This document shows positions 6,891 through 15,423 of a DNA stretch of 64,000 bases, piece by piece; positions within the stretch are counted from its first letter, which is position 1; each line of letters begins with the position of its first letter. The DNA is from Allokutzneria oryzae. Lineage in GTDB: Bacteria > Actinomycetota > Actinomycetes > Mycobacteriales > Pseudonocardiaceae. The notes under the pieces are model-generated. The model saw only the letters and a program-made list of their open reading frames with translations, was not told where the DNA came from and searched no databases. A program made the translations under genes and the position numbers. The stretch is from the NCBI RefSeq assembly GCF_042429765.1, contig NZ_JBHLZU010000034.1, positions 1 through 64,000 on the forward strand. Direction: 5' to 3'.

Positions 6891-8132
6891 ATGCCGGGGA
6901 ACAAGACCCGCGCGTTCGCGGTGCTGTGGGGCGGTCAGCTCCTCTCGCTGGCCGGTTCGAGCGCGGCGTCCTTCGCGTTGGGGCTGACCGTGTACGCCGA
7001 GACCGGCAGCACCGCGGCACTGGCGTTGATCACCGCCGTGAGCACGCTCGGCAGCATCTACCTCGCGCCGGTGTGCGGTGCCGTCGCCGACCACATGAGC
7101 CGCAGAACCGCCGCACTGGTGGGGAACCTCGGTGCCGGGGCGGTCGCGCTGCTGCTGGCGTGGGTCGCCGCGCTCGGTGCCGGGCGGCACCTGCCCGTGG
7201 TGCTCTGCCTTGTGCTCGCCGGGTCGCTGCTGGCCGCGATGCTCTCGGTCACCCTCGCCGCCTCCGTCAGGGAGCTGCGCGGCGAGGCGGACCTGACCAG
7301 GGTCAACGGGATCACGTCGTTCCTGGAGGGGATCCCGACCTTCTCCGGACCGCTGCTGGGCGCGCTGGTCCACTCGCAGTTCACCCCGTCGCTGGTGTTC
7401 CTGCTGGACGGCCTGACGTTCTTCGCCTGTGCCGCCGCGGTCGCGGCCGTGCGCTGGCAGGGCCGTCCGCGTGCGACCGGTCGCCCGCTGCGCCCCTTCG
7501 CCGGGGCCGCGGGCGGGGTGCGCCGCATCCTGGCCGACCCGGGGTTCCGGCAGCTCCAGCTCACCTTCGCCGGGGTCAACTTCCTCAACGGGCTCTCGGT
7601 CGCCTCGGCGACGGCGTTCGTGGTGGCCGCCTCCAGCGCGGGTGCGGCGTCGTGGAACCTCGCCGCCGTCGGCGTCGCCGCCGCTGCCGGGCTGCTGCTC
7701 GGCTCCACCGTGGTGGTCGTCCTCGCCAGGAGGGTGCCGCGTCAGGGCCTGATCGGTGGCGCGGTGATGGGCGCGGGACTGCTCGGCCGGATCGGGCTCG
7801 CCGCCACGACCGCACCCGTCGTGTGGTTCGCCGCATCGGCCGCGCGCAGCGCCTGCGCCCAGGTGGCCAACGCGCCGCTGACCGCGATCTGGCAGGAGCG
7901 GGTCCCCTCGGACATCCAGGCCACTGTCTTCGGCGCGCGCAGACTGCTCGGTCAGGGCCCGTACCCGCTCGCGGTGCTGCTCGGCGGGGTGCTCGCCGAT
8001 GCGGTCGGCAGCGCGGGGCTGATGGTGTTCACCGGCGTCGGCGAGCTCCTGCTGGGGGCGTTTCTCCTCGCCTCGTCCCGGGTTCGCGAGCTGAGCCGCT
8101 CAGCACGCGGTCCCGAGCTGGTCGGTGGCTGA
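6891..8132 (+). CDS. MFS exporter of the RiPP-like operon
   Basis: A 413-residue major facilitator permease with about 12 hydrophobic helices and a cytoplasmic-loop motif after the second helix (AVADHMSRRTAAL, the usual GxxxDRxGRR region). ATG 6891 follows the TAG of the HExxH gene directly, with GGAGG at 6881-6885 inside that gene, so it is co-translated. The fold resembles drug exporters, and its place at the end of the operon suggests export of the finished peptide or self-protection. There is no ABC or peptidase-containing exporter here, so leader removal must occur elsewhere or not at all. Its last 33 nt overlap the convergent PucR gene. Confidence 0.88.
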   Translation: MPGNKTRAFAVLWGGQLLSLAGSSAASFALGLTVYAETGSTAALALITAVSTLGSIYLAPVCGAVADHMSRRTAALVGNLGAGAVALLLAWVAALGAGRHLPVVLCLVLAGSLLAAMLSVTLAASVRELRGEADLTRVNGITSFLEGIPTFSGPLLGALVHSQFTPSLVFLLDGLTFFACAAAVAAVRWQGRPRATGRPLRPFAGAAGGVRRILADPGFRQLQLTFAGVNFLNGLSVASATAFVVAASSAGAASWNLAAVGVAAAAGLLLGSTVVVVLARRVPRQGLIGGAVMGAGLLGRIGLAATTAPVVWFAASAARSACAQVANAPLTAIWQERVPSDIQATVFGARRLLGQGPYPLAVLLGGVLADAVGSAGLMVFTGVGELLLGAFLLASSRVRELSRSARGPELVGG

Positions 8133-9290
8133 GGTGGGGGCGAACCCGCCGCGCAGCCGCGCCGCCGTGAGCGCGGTCGTCAGCAGCTGCACGCCGCGCA
8201 CGGAGGTGGGGGAGATGCCGATCAGCTCGGTGACGCGGTCCAACCGGTACGCCAGCGTGCGGCGGTGGATGGCCAGTCTGCCCGCCGTCGCCGTGCGGTC
8301 GAGATCGTTGCGGTACAACGATTCCAGCGTGTTCAGCAGGCTCGGGTGCTCGGCGAGCGGACGGATCAGGTCGGCCAGCCTGCCCGCGAGGTCCCGGTTC
8401 GCGGTCAGCAGCCGTTCCACCAGGACGTCGTCGGCGCCGACGACGCGGTCGGTCATGCCGACTGCCTTCGCCAGCAGCGCGTGCTCGTGCGCCTGAGTGC
8501 CGGCGGCGCCTGCCCCCCGCGCCTCGACCGGACCCACCGCGGCGACGGCCACCGAGTTCGGCGGGAACGCCCCGCGGACCGTCCGCGCCAGGCGCTCGGT
8601 GTCCGTCTCCACGTCGGCGGGGCAGAGCGCGACGATCGCCCCGCCCCACGGGCAGACCAGGACGTCGGGGACGGCGGCGAACGCCTGCCGGACCCGCCGC
8701 GCGGACTCCACCACGTCGCTGGCGACCGCGAGCACGCGGTAGCGCTCCGCCAGGCGCAGGCCGGTGGAGGCGGCGAGCGTCGGGTCGCCGCCGCCGCGCA
8801 GCACCGACTCGGCCAGCAGCGCCTTGGCGTCGTCCTTGGTCAGTCGCACGGCGTCGCGGAAGCCGTCGGTCGTCCACGCCAGCACGGTGCGCACGTTCTC
8901 ACCGGCCCACCGGTGCAGCTCCGGCAGCACCGCGTGGTCGCAGGGACTGACGTTCTCCCAGAAGTGGCTCAGCATCGTCCAGAGCGCGGTGTGCACCATG
9001 GTGATGATCTCGTTGAACTGGAGTCCGCCCTTGGCGCACCGGCGTGCGAACGAGGTGAAGAAGTCCTTGTCGGCGCTGGGCCACGACCGCGCCGGAGCCA
9101 GCTGCGCCGCGCGTTCGAGCACCAACCGCAGCGAGCGCAGGATGGACCGGCGGTCCTCCTCGGCGAGCGTGCCGAGCGCGGGGATCCGGTCCCGGACCTG
9201 GTCCGCCATCAGCTCGGTCACCGCGGCCGTGTCGATGGACGCCGTGACAGGACCAGCTGCGGGAACCGGACAGGAAAGCGAGTGAACCAC
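8100..9290 (-). CDS. PucR-family helix-turn-helix regulator
   Basis: A 396-residue regulator. The N-terminal two thirds is a sensor-like helical and GGDEF-like region. The C-terminus has the PucR helix-turn-helix (LDRTATAGRLAIHRRTLAYR, then LDRVTELIG). GTG 9290 is preferred over an ATG 48 nt upstream because AGGAG lies 6 nt before it. It is convergent with, and overlaps by 33 nt, the MFS exporter of the RiPP-like operon, and is divergent from a LuxR gene. Whether it controls the operon is unknown. Confidence 0.88.
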   Translation of the reverse strand: MVHSLSCPVPAAGPVTASIDTAAVTELMADQVRDRIPALGTLAEEDRRSILRSLRLVLERAAQLAPARSWPSADKDFFTSFARRCAKGGLQFNEIITMVHTALWTMLSHFWENVSPCDHAVLPELHRWAGENVRTVLAWTTDGFRDAVRLTKDDAKALLAESVLRGGGDPTLAASTGLRLAERYRVLAVASDVVESARRVRQAFAAVPDVLVCPWGGAIVALCPADVETDTERLARTVRGAFPPNSVAVAAVGPVEARGAGAAGTQAHEHALLAKAVGMTDRVVGADDVLVERLLTANRDLAGRLADLIRPLAEHPSLLNTLESLYRNDLDRTATAGRLAIHRRTLAYRLDRVTELIGISPTSVRGVQLLTTALTAARLRGGFAPTSATDQLGTAC

Positions 9291-9455
9291 GGACGACTCC
9301 TGGCGAAGTACGAGATCGGCGGATCGGCGCCGGGACACTGTCGCGGCACCGGAATCGGTAAAGCCAGGCGTTCAGGCCTGGGTGAAGGGTTGGTCCGAAT
9401 GGTCCAGTTCCGGGTAGCCTGCGAACGGTCTCCACTGTGACCGGCCGGGGGCGCG

Positions 9456-10205
9456 ATGTCGGGTGATCCACTGGACGCGGTCGACTACCGCGCGATGTTC
9501 CGCGTGCTGGAGAGCGTCGACCGGCTCGACACCGCCGAGCGGTTCTCCCGGACGGTGGCGGAGGAGCTGCGAACCCACCTCGGCTGGCGGTCGCTGGTCT
9601 TCCAGCTCTCTCCGGCCGAACTCGTGGACTTCCGGTCCGGCAACGTCAGGCTGCACCGGACCCGCTTCAGCCACACCGTGCGGCGGGACCTGATCGAGGA
9701 ACTGGTCGAGCGCTGGGGCGATCGGCACCCGCTCGGGCCGTCCATCGGCGCCGGGGTGTCCCGCAGGGGGCTGGTCACGCACTCCGAGATGGCGAAGGTC
9801 GCCGACCGCGAGGTGCGCCACTACTTCGACACCTACATCCGCCCGCGCCGGATGGGCGAGGTACTGCACACCGCCGTGGACGGCGGCGGCAGGGGAGCGC
9901 TGGGGCTGTGCGTGTTCGCGGAGGACGGCCCCCGGGAGCGGGCGGTCCTGACCAAGCTGTCCCGGATGCTCACGCCCCTGTTGAGGCAGCACCCGGTCCC
10001 CGGCCAGCCGCACCAGGGGGCCGTCCCCATGACCGAGCGCGAGACGCAGGTCGCCGGGCTCGCCGCTGAGGGATATGCGAACCGGGAGATCGCGCTGCGG
10101 CTCGGGGTCTCGGTGGGCACCGTGAAGAAGCACCTGTCCCAGGCGATGGCCAAGACCGGCTGCACCAGCCGGACCCAGCTCGCCCTGCGGATGGGCGTGG
10201 CCTAG
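9456..10205 (+). CDS. LuxR-type regulator
   Basis: 249 residues. The C-terminal LuxR helix-turn-helix is clear (MTERETQVAGLAAEGYANRE, then LGVSVGTVKKHLSQAMAKTG). The first 180 residues form a GAF/PAS-sized sensory domain I cannot name; it contains DTYIRPRRMGEVLH and AVDGGGRGALGL. It has no receiver-domain aspartates, so it is not a typical response regulator. It is divergent from PucR, and its stop overlaps the convergent hypothetical gene by 4 nt. Confidence 0.87.
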   Translation: MSGDPLDAVDYRAMFRVLESVDRLDTAERFSRTVAEELRTHLGWRSLVFQLSPAELVDFRSGNVRLHRTRFSHTVRRDLIEELVERWGDRHPLGPSIGAGVSRRGLVTHSEMAKVADREVRHYFDTYIRPRRMGEVLHTAVDGGGRGALGLCVFAEDGPRERAVLTKLSRMLTPLLRQHPVPGQPHQGAVPMTERETQVAGLAAEGYANREIALRLGVSVGTVKKHLSQAMAKTGCTSRTQLALRMGVA

Positions 10206-10705
10206 CACGCGTCCTCCCGCCGGGAGGCCGGGGCGAAGCCGATGAGCCCCGCCCGCGTCATGATCGAGTCCAGCTGGTGCCTCGGCACCAGCCAGCCCCA
10301 CTGCTCGATGAAGCCGAAGTCGTCCGCGTAGCGCACCCGCGTGCGCCACAGCGCCGCGGCGAAGGTCGTGATGACCTCGTCGTAGGACACCCGAGTGAGG
10401 AACCTCGCCTCGCCGCGCGCCGGGCTCCACTCGCCGTCCACGGTGACGCAGTCGTGCACCGCGATGCCGACGTGGCCGGTGGGGGCGAGCGCGAGGTCGA
10501 GGAAGCTGTCAGCGGCCGAGCCGTCCCCGCTGGTCCAGCGCACGCTGACGCTTCGGCGGCCCTCCGCGAGGTCCGCGACCGCGGTCACCAGGTCGGTGAA
10601 CGAGTTCGGCTCGGCGTGGGCGACGAGTGTGCACGCGGCCGTGCCGGAGGTCAGCTTCAGCCTGCACTGACCGAAGGCGAAGTCGACTGCGACCCTGAAC
10701 GTCAT
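10202..10705 (-). CDS. Hypothetical protein, 167 residues
   Basis: No family recognised. It is soluble and mixed alpha/beta in appearance, has no signal peptide and has a Trp-rich C-terminal part (FIEQWGWLVPRHQLDSIM). Its codon use is normal for the region and it forms a tight tail-to-tail junction with the LuxR gene. It is separated by a regulatory-looking gap from the divergent alginate-lyase gene. Confidence 0.65.
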   Translation of the reverse strand: MTFRVAVDFAFGQCRLKLTSGTAACTLVAHAEPNSFTDLVTAVADLAEGRRSVSVRWTSGDGSAADSFLDLALAPTGHVGIAVHDCVTVDGEWSPARGEARFLTRVSYDEVITTFAAALWRTRVRYADDFGFIEQWGWLVPRHQLDSIMTRAGLIGFAPASRREDAC

Positions 10706-10810
10706 GGCGGTCAGCTAATCCGGGGCCCGCGACCGTCGGCATGGGCCATAAGTGGAAGTTCGGTGGCCGCGGCGCGCCGCGCGAGCGCCCCGTGCGGAAG
10801 ACCGCCTATT

Positions 10811-10830
10811 CATGAATGCGAAAGTTCATG
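10811..10830. promoter_or_regulatory. Inverted repeat upstream of the alginate-lyase gene
   Basis: CATGAA (10811-10816), 8 nt, TTCATG (10825-10830). It is a candidate operator between two divergent genes, in an AT-richer patch. Confidence 0.4.
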
Positions 10831-10861
10831 GTCGTGAAAAGGCTTTAGCCATTCTGGCCGC

Positions 10862-10891
10862 TTGACCATTGTGGTCCGTGCCGCACAATGG
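10862..10891 (+). promoter_or_regulatory. Promoter with overlapping operator for the alginate-lyase gene
   Basis: TTGACC (10862-10867), 16 nt and CACAAT (10884-10889) form a plausible promoter. Overlaid on it is a perfect dyad, CCATTGTG (10866-10873) and CACAATGG (10884-10891), with a 10-nt centre. A repressor bound here would cover both hexamers. Confidence 0.5.
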
Positions 10892-10951
10892 AAGGCATCT
10901 GTTTCTGCTCGCCGCCGCCTAGGAGAACGTCAGCGGACCACGAGGAGAACA

Positions 10952-12142
10952 ATGCCCGAGTTGGCGCGAAGAATGCTGTCTGCGGCCACCGCCGCCGTTG
11001 CCGCGCTGGCGGTCACGGTGGTGCCCGCCCAGCCCGCCGCCGCGGCCCCACCGGTCTTCCAGCACCCAGGAGTGCTGGTCAGCAAGCCTCAGCTGGACTT
11101 CGTCCGGGGCAAGGTGAACGAGGGCGCGCAACCGTGGCGCGGTGCGTTCGACCGCCTGCTGGCCAGTCCGTACGCGTCGCTGTCGCGCACTCCGAAACCG
11201 CGCGCGGTGGTGGAATGCGGCCCTTACTCGAAACCGAACAACGGGTGCACCGACGAGCGCGAGGACGCCATCGCGGCGTACACGCTTTCCCTCGCGTGGT
11301 ATGTCACGGAGGACGCCAAATACGCGAACAAAGCCATTTCGATCATGGACGCGTGGTCGGCGGTGATCCGGGACCACACGAACTCCAACGCGCCGTTGCA
11401 GACGGCGTGGTCGGCCTCGTCGTGGACGCGCGCCGCCGAGATCATCCGGCACACCGCACCGGGCTGGCAGGCCGGCGGCGTCACCCGGTTCGCCACCATG
11501 CTGCGCACCGTCTACCTGCCGGAGGTGGCCAACGGCCGCCCCGGCACCAACGGCAACTGGGAGCTGACCATGATGGAGGCGGCGGTCGGCATCGCCGTCT
11601 TCCTCGAAGACCGCGGCGCCTACGACCGCGCGATCGGCATCTTCCGCACCAGGGTTCCCGCCTACATCTACCTCACCAGTGACGGCGCGCTGCCCAAGAC
11701 GCCGCCGGGCTCCGGCATCGACACCCGGCAGGAGATCATCAACTACTGGCACGGCCAGAGCACCTTCGTCGACGGCCTGAGCCAGGAGACCTGCCGCGAC
11801 TTCACCCACACCGGCTACGGGCTCGCCTCCATCGCCAACATCGCCGAGACCGCGCGGCACCAGGGCCAGGACCTCTACCCGGAGATCTCCGACCGGCTGC
11901 GGCACGCGCTGGGCCTGCACTCCCGGTACCAGCTGGGCGAGGCCGCGCCGTCGTGGCTGTGCGGCGGCAGCGTCAAGCGCGGCCTCGGCCCGGTGCTGGA
12001 AGTCGGCTTCAACGCGCTGGCGAACCGGCTGGGCATCCCGATGGACAACACCCGGCGGCTGGTGGAGCGGCAGCGCCCGGAAGGCTCGAACAACCTGTTC
12101 CTCGCGTGGCAGACCCTGACCCACGCGGGGAATCCACATTAG
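10952..12142 (+). CDS. Secreted alginate-lyase-family protein
   Basis: 396 residues with a Sec signal peptide: a positively charged start, an AATAAVAALAVTVV core and an Ala-rich cleavage region near residue 30. The mature part matches the alginate lyase (PL5-like, alpha/alpha toroid) fold. It has NGNWELTMMEAAVGIAVFLED, the usual core of such proteins (the Asn-Trp-Glu segment), and later DFTHTGYGLASIANIAETA. It probably cleaves a uronic-acid polysaccharide outside the cell; substrate specificity is not readable. ATG 10952 is chosen because GAGGAG lies 4-5 nt upstream and the signal peptide starts there. Its stop overlaps the convergent ketosynthase gene by 4 nt. Confidence 0.85.
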   Translation: MPELARRMLSAATAAVAALAVTVVPAQPAAAAPPVFQHPGVLVSKPQLDFVRGKVNEGAQPWRGAFDRLLASPYASLSRTPKPRAVVECGPYSKPNNGCTDEREDAIAAYTLSLAWYVTEDAKYANKAISIMDAWSAVIRDHTNSNAPLQTAWSASSWTRAAEIIRHTAPGWQAGGVTRFATMLRTVYLPEVANGRPGTNGNWELTMMEAAVGIAVFLEDRGAYDRAIGIFRTRVPAYIYLTSDGALPKTPPGSGIDTRQEIINYWHGQSTFVDGLSQETCRDFTHTGYGLASIANIAETARHQGQDLYPEISDRLRHALGLHSRYQLGEAAPSWLCGGSVKRGLGPVLEVGFNALANRLGIPMDNTRRLVERQRPEGSNNLFLAWQTLTHAGNPH

Positions 12143-13353
12143 ACGGTGGAGAACACCAGCGCGGTGTTGTGACCGCCGAACCCGAAGGAGTTGCTGAGCG
12201 CGGCGCCGACCTCCATGTGCCGCGCCTTCTCCCTGGTGACCTCCACCGGCAGGTCGTCGTCGGGGTCCTGCAGGGTCGGCGTCGGCGGGACCACGTTGTG
12301 GTGCACCGAGAGCACGGTCGCCACCGCCTCCAGCGCCCCCGCCGCGCCGAGCAGGTGCCCGGTCATCGACTTGGTCGCGCACACCAGCGCCGCGTCCCCG
12401 AAGACCTCGTGGATGGCGCGGGCCTCGTTGCCGTCGCCGGTGGGCGTCGAGGTCGCGTGGGCGTTGACGTGCACGATGTCCTTTGTGGACAGACCGGCCT
12501 CGTCCAGCGCGTGCCGCATCGCCCGGACCTGCCCCTCGGCGGCCGGGGCCACCATGTCGTAGGCGTCGGAGGTGACCCGCGCGCCCGCGAGCCGCGCGTA
12601 CGGGGTGCGCCCCCGGGCCGCCGCCACCTCGGCGCGCTCGATGACCAGCACCGCCGCGCCCTCGCCGAGCACGAACCCGTCACGGGACTTGTCGAAGGGC
12701 CGCGAGGCCGTCTCCGGCTCGTCGTTGCGGGTGGACAGCGCCTGCGCCTGGCCGAACCCGGCCATGGTCAGCTGGTTCACGCACGCCTCGGTGCCGCCCG
12801 CGATCACCACGTCCGCGCGGCCGAGCCGGATCAGGTCCAGCGCGTGCGCGACCGCCTCCGCCCCGGAGGCGCAGGCGCTGACCGGGGTGATCGCCCCGCC
12901 GCGCGCGCCGAACTCCAGGCTCAGCACGGCGGCCCCGCTGTTCGGCATGATCATCTGGATCATGCGGGGGGACACCCGGCGCGGGCCCTTGGTGACCAGC
13001 GCCTCGTTGTTCTCCAGCAGACTGGTGATGCCGCCGATGCCGGTCGCCATGACCACCGCGAGCCGCTCGGGAGCCACCGCGCCCTCGGTCAGCCCCGCGT
13101 CGGCCCACGCCTCCCGCGCGGCCACCAGCGCGGCCTGGGTGGAGCGGTCCAGCCGCCGGGAGACCACCCGGTCGATCTTCTCGGTGGGGTCCACCGCCAT
13201 CCGGGCGGCGATACGGGCCTTGAGCGGCTCGGCCCACTCCTCGGTCAGCGCGGCCGCGCCGGAGCGCCCGGCCAGCAACCCCGCCCATGTGGTGGCGACG
13301 TCACCCCCGAGCGGGGTGGTCGCGCCAAGGCCGGTGATCACTGCGTCGGTCAT
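12139..13353 (-). CDS. fabF: Beta-ketoacyl-ACP synthase II (FabF/Kas type)
   Basis: 404 residues, the normal KAS II length. It condenses acyl chains with malonyl-ACP in fatty-acid (or mycolic-like) elongation. The full catalytic set is present: Cys161 (SACASGAE), His299 (VNAHATSTPTGD), Lys328 and His333 (KSMTGHLLGAAG), and the C-terminal FGFGGHN loop. It stands alone, without fabD, acpP or a second kas gene, so it may be an extra copy or serve a special chain. It is therefore named as a type rather than as the housekeeping enzyme. Confidence 0.93.
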   Translation of the reverse strand: MTDAVITGLGATTPLGGDVATTWAGLLAGRSGAAALTEEWAEPLKARIAARMAVDPTEKIDRVVSRRLDRSTQAALVAAREAWADAGLTEGAVAPERLAVVMATGIGGITSLLENNEALVTKGPRRVSPRMIQMIMPNSGAAVLSLEFGARGGAITPVSACASGAEAVAHALDLIRLGRADVVIAGGTEACVNQLTMAGFGQAQALSTRNDEPETASRPFDKSRDGFVLGEGAAVLVIERAEVAAARGRTPYARLAGARVTSDAYDMVAPAAEGQVRAMRHALDEAGLSTKDIVHVNAHATSTPTGDGNEARAIHEVFGDAALVCATKSMTGHLLGAAGALEAVATVLSVHHNVVPPTPTLQDPDDDLPVEVTREKARHMEVGAALSNSFGFGGHNTALVFSTV

Positions 13354-13406
13354 CGATCATCCCTTGCGTGTGCACATCTCGTCGGAGGTGCAGACTAGGT
13401 GATCGG

Positions 13407-13757
13407 CTACCGGCGCTCGCGGCAGCTCTTCTCCGGCAGGTTGGCCGATGCCCACTGCGCGAGCTGCTCCAGCACCGGGCTGAGGTTCTCGCCGTTGCCG
13501 GTCAGCCGGTAGCTCACCGACAGCGGCGGTCCGGGGCTGACCTCCCTGGCCAGCAGGCCCGCGGCGGTCAGCTCGGTCAGCCGGTCGGAGAGCACCGAGT
13601 CGCTGATCCCGCCGATCGCCCGCTTGAGCTCGGCGAAGCCGGCCGGTCCGTGCGCGAGCGTGCCGATGATCACGCCGTTCCAGCGCTTGCCCAGGAAGTC
13701 GAAGGCGCGCGCCAGCGCCCCGTCGCAGCTGCGGGCTTCCTTCGGCGGTGTGGGCAC
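13407..13757 (-). CDS. HxlR-family transcriptional regulator
   Basis: 116 residues with the HxlR winged-helix signature: CDGALARAFDFLGKRWNGVI, GFAELKRAIGGISDSVLSDR and LTELTAAGLLAREV. Small regulators of this type usually repress a divergent oxidoreductase gene and respond to reactive electrophiles, sometimes through Cys. Here the divergent neighbour is a RutE-like nitroreductase, with dyads between the two. Confidence 0.92.
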   Translation of the reverse strand: MPTPPKEARSCDGALARAFDFLGKRWNGVIIGTLAHGPAGFAELKRAIGGISDSVLSDRLTELTAAGLLAREVSPGPPLSVSYRLTGNGENLSPVLEQLAQWASANLPEKSCRERR

Positions 13758-13785
13758 CGGCTCATCCTAGATGAACTATCAGGAT

Positions 13786-13815
13786 CGTAGCCGCTTCGAA
13801 TCCAGTAGTGCTACG
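13786..13815. promoter_or_regulatory. Candidate HxlR operator
   Basis: CGTAGC (13786-13791) and GCTACG (13810-13815) form an inverted repeat between the divergent HxlR and nitroreductase genes. A smaller palindrome, GTAG-TG-CTAC, is nested in the right half. Confidence 0.4.
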
Positions 13816-13868
13816 TTTTCCGAAGTGACTCCGGATTGCCTACCGGGGTCGTCCCGAGGAGGACCGAC

Positions 13869-14480
13869 ATGACCACGAACACCGATTCCGCGCTGCTGCT
13901 GGACAAGGCCGCCCAGGAGCTGCTGTTCACCGAGGCTCGCACGGCGAACACCTTCAGCCAGGAGCCGGTTCCCGACGAGACGCTCCGCGCGATCTGGGAG
14001 CTGGCCCAGTGGGCGCCGACGGCGCTCAACACCAACCCGCTGCGCGTGCACTACCTGCGCACCGAGGAGGCGAAGTCCCGCCTCGTCCCGCACATGGCCG
14101 AGGGCAACCGGGCCAAGACGGCCAGCGCCCCGGTGGTCGCGGTCCTCGCGGCGGACACCGACTTCCACGAGCACATCCCGCACCTGGTCCCGTTCCGGCC
14201 GGAGGCGCGCGAGTACTTCGCCGCCGACGAGAAGATGCGCACCGATGCCGCCCACTTCAACTCGGCGCTGCAGGCGGGCTACTTCCTGCTCGCCGTCCGC
14301 GCGGCGGGCCTTGCGGCCGGCCCCATGGGCGGCTTCGACCGCGAGGGCGTCGATCGCGAGTTCTTCCCGGAGGGACGGCTGAGGTCTCTGCTCGTGGTCA
14401 ACATCGGCAAGCCGGGGGAGAACCCGTGGTTCGACCGCCTGCCCCGGCTGGCCTACGACGACGTCGTCACACTGGCCTGA
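13869..14480 (+). CDS. Malonic semialdehyde reductase / nitroreductase family (RutE-like)
   Basis: A 203-residue FMN-dependent nitroreductase-fold protein of the RutE/HadB type: ELLFTEARTANTFSQEPV, WAPTALNTNPLRVHYL and AVRAAGLAAGPMGGFD. Such enzymes use NAD(P)H to reduce aldehydes or quinone-like compounds. Start: GAGGAGG precedes ATG 13869; the open frame's earlier start lacks a site. It is divergent from HxlR and overlaps the next gene by 1 nt, so it is probably HxlR-controlled. No other rut genes are nearby, so a pyrimidine-degradation role is doubtful. Confidence 0.9.
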   Translation: MTTNTDSALLLDKAAQELLFTEARTANTFSQEPVPDETLRAIWELAQWAPTALNTNPLRVHYLRTEEAKSRLVPHMAEGNRAKTASAPVVAVLAADTDFHEHIPHLVPFRPEAREYFAADEKMRTDAAHFNSALQAGYFLLAVRAAGLAAGPMGGFDREGVDREFFPEGRLRSLLVVNIGKPGENPWFDRLPRLAYDDVVTLA

Positions 14481-14818
14481 TGCCCGACTTCTTCGCCGTG
14501 GTGGACGACCTGGTGCGCCGAGCCGGAGTGGTGGTCGAGCGCCGCCGAGGCTCGGCGCACCCCCGCTTCCCGGACGCGGTCTACCCGGTGGACTACGGCC
14601 ACGTGCCCGGGACCGCCGGGGGTGACGGCGCGGAGCTGGACGCCTTCCTGGGCACGGCGGGTGGAGGGGTGCGCGCCGCGCTGGTCACGGCGGACCCGGG
14701 CAAGGGCGACGTGGAGGTGAAGCTGCTCGTGGGCTGCTCCCCGGCGGAGGAAGAGGCGGCGGAGCGCTTCCTGCGGGACACCCTTCGGCTCGGCGTGCAC
14801 CGCCTCGCTCGCCCGTAG
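14480..14818 (+). CDS. Short inorganic-pyrophosphatase-like protein
   Basis: A 112-residue protein whose YPVDYGHVPGTAGGDGAELD segment matches the soluble inorganic pyrophosphatase motif (YPxxYG...P.T...DG...D). It is shorter than true family I enzymes (about 160-170 residues), and I see only some of the metal-binding Asp residues. It may be a reduced relative with altered function. The start overlaps the nitroreductase stop (TGATG), so the two are co-translated. Confidence 0.75.
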   Translation: MPDFFAVVDDLVRRAGVVVERRRGSAHPRFPDAVYPVDYGHVPGTAGGDGAELDAFLGTAGGGVRAALVTADPGKGDVEVKLLVGCSPAEEEAAERFLRDTLRLGVHRLARP

Positions 14819-15085
14819 CCCCGCGTCGGCCCTCCGCGTCACCCGTTTGCCGCGCAGTGACGCTCCTCGCTTTTTGAGCAATTCTCGTGTGCGACCTGGC
14901 GAAATGCGCGCATCGATTCAGGGTGGCCTGGAACGTAATCAAGACTAGATCAAGTGTTATCAAGCGGAGGTTAAGCCCAGGTTGACGATGGTCGCGATTC
15001 CTGCCACCTTTTAGCAAGCCAAATGCAAAAAGTTTGAGAAGCGGGGCGGGCGATATGCGTCCCCACGCGAGGAGGAGTTGAGGCA

Positions 15086-15334
15086 ATGAGTCGACCGTCG
15101 AACGAGCCCGAATCGAATGTGCGGTGCGCGCCGGCCCCGCGCGCCGCGACGGCCTGCGGTGGCAGGCGCTGCGAGACCACGGACTGCTTCCTCGCCTGCG
15201 TCGCCGCCAAGACCCGTGAGCTGGGCGATCCCTGGCGGCGTGTGGGCGGCTCCGTGCTGAGCTCGCCCCGCTCCAGGCGTCCGGTCTCCCCGGAGCCCGC
15301 TTCCCGCCGCCCCGGCGGCTGGCCCTCCTTCTGA
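15086..15334 (+). CDS. Small Cys-rich ORF, 82 residues
   Basis: No family recognised. The N-terminal half carries five Cys (14, 24, 29, 34, 39) in CGGRRCETTDCFLACVAAK; the C-terminal half is Ser/Pro/Arg-rich. Support for a real gene: GAGGAGGAG 8 nt before ATG, an AT-rich 260-bp upstream region, and a strong terminator 23 nt after the stop on the same strand. It could be a metal-binding or disulfide protein or a peptide precursor; no modification enzyme lies next to it. It may be spurious. Confidence 0.45.
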   Translation: MSRPSNEPESNVRCAPAPRAATACGGRRCETTDCFLACVAAKTRELGDPWRRVGGSVLSSPRSRRPVSPEPASRRPGGWPSF

Positions 15335-15356
15335 CGGCGCACGCGCCGCGTCATTC

Positions 15357-15413
15357 GAGCCCCCTTTGCTCCGCCTCCCCGAAAGGGTGATGGCGCGGCA
15401 GGGGGCTCTTTTT
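15357..15413 (+). terminator. Rho-independent terminator
   Basis: GAGCCCCCT (15357-15365) pairs perfectly with AGGGGGCTC (15400-15408), followed by TTTTT. The T-run on the + strand marks the end of a + transcript, fitting the small Cys-rich ORF. Confidence 0.7.
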
Positions 15414-15423
15414 GTGTCCGTCG

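Noticed and set aside
15086..15334. Calling the Cys-rich ORF a lanthipeptide precursor
   Set aside because: No LanB/LanM-type or other modifying enzyme lies nearby; Cys content alone is not enough.
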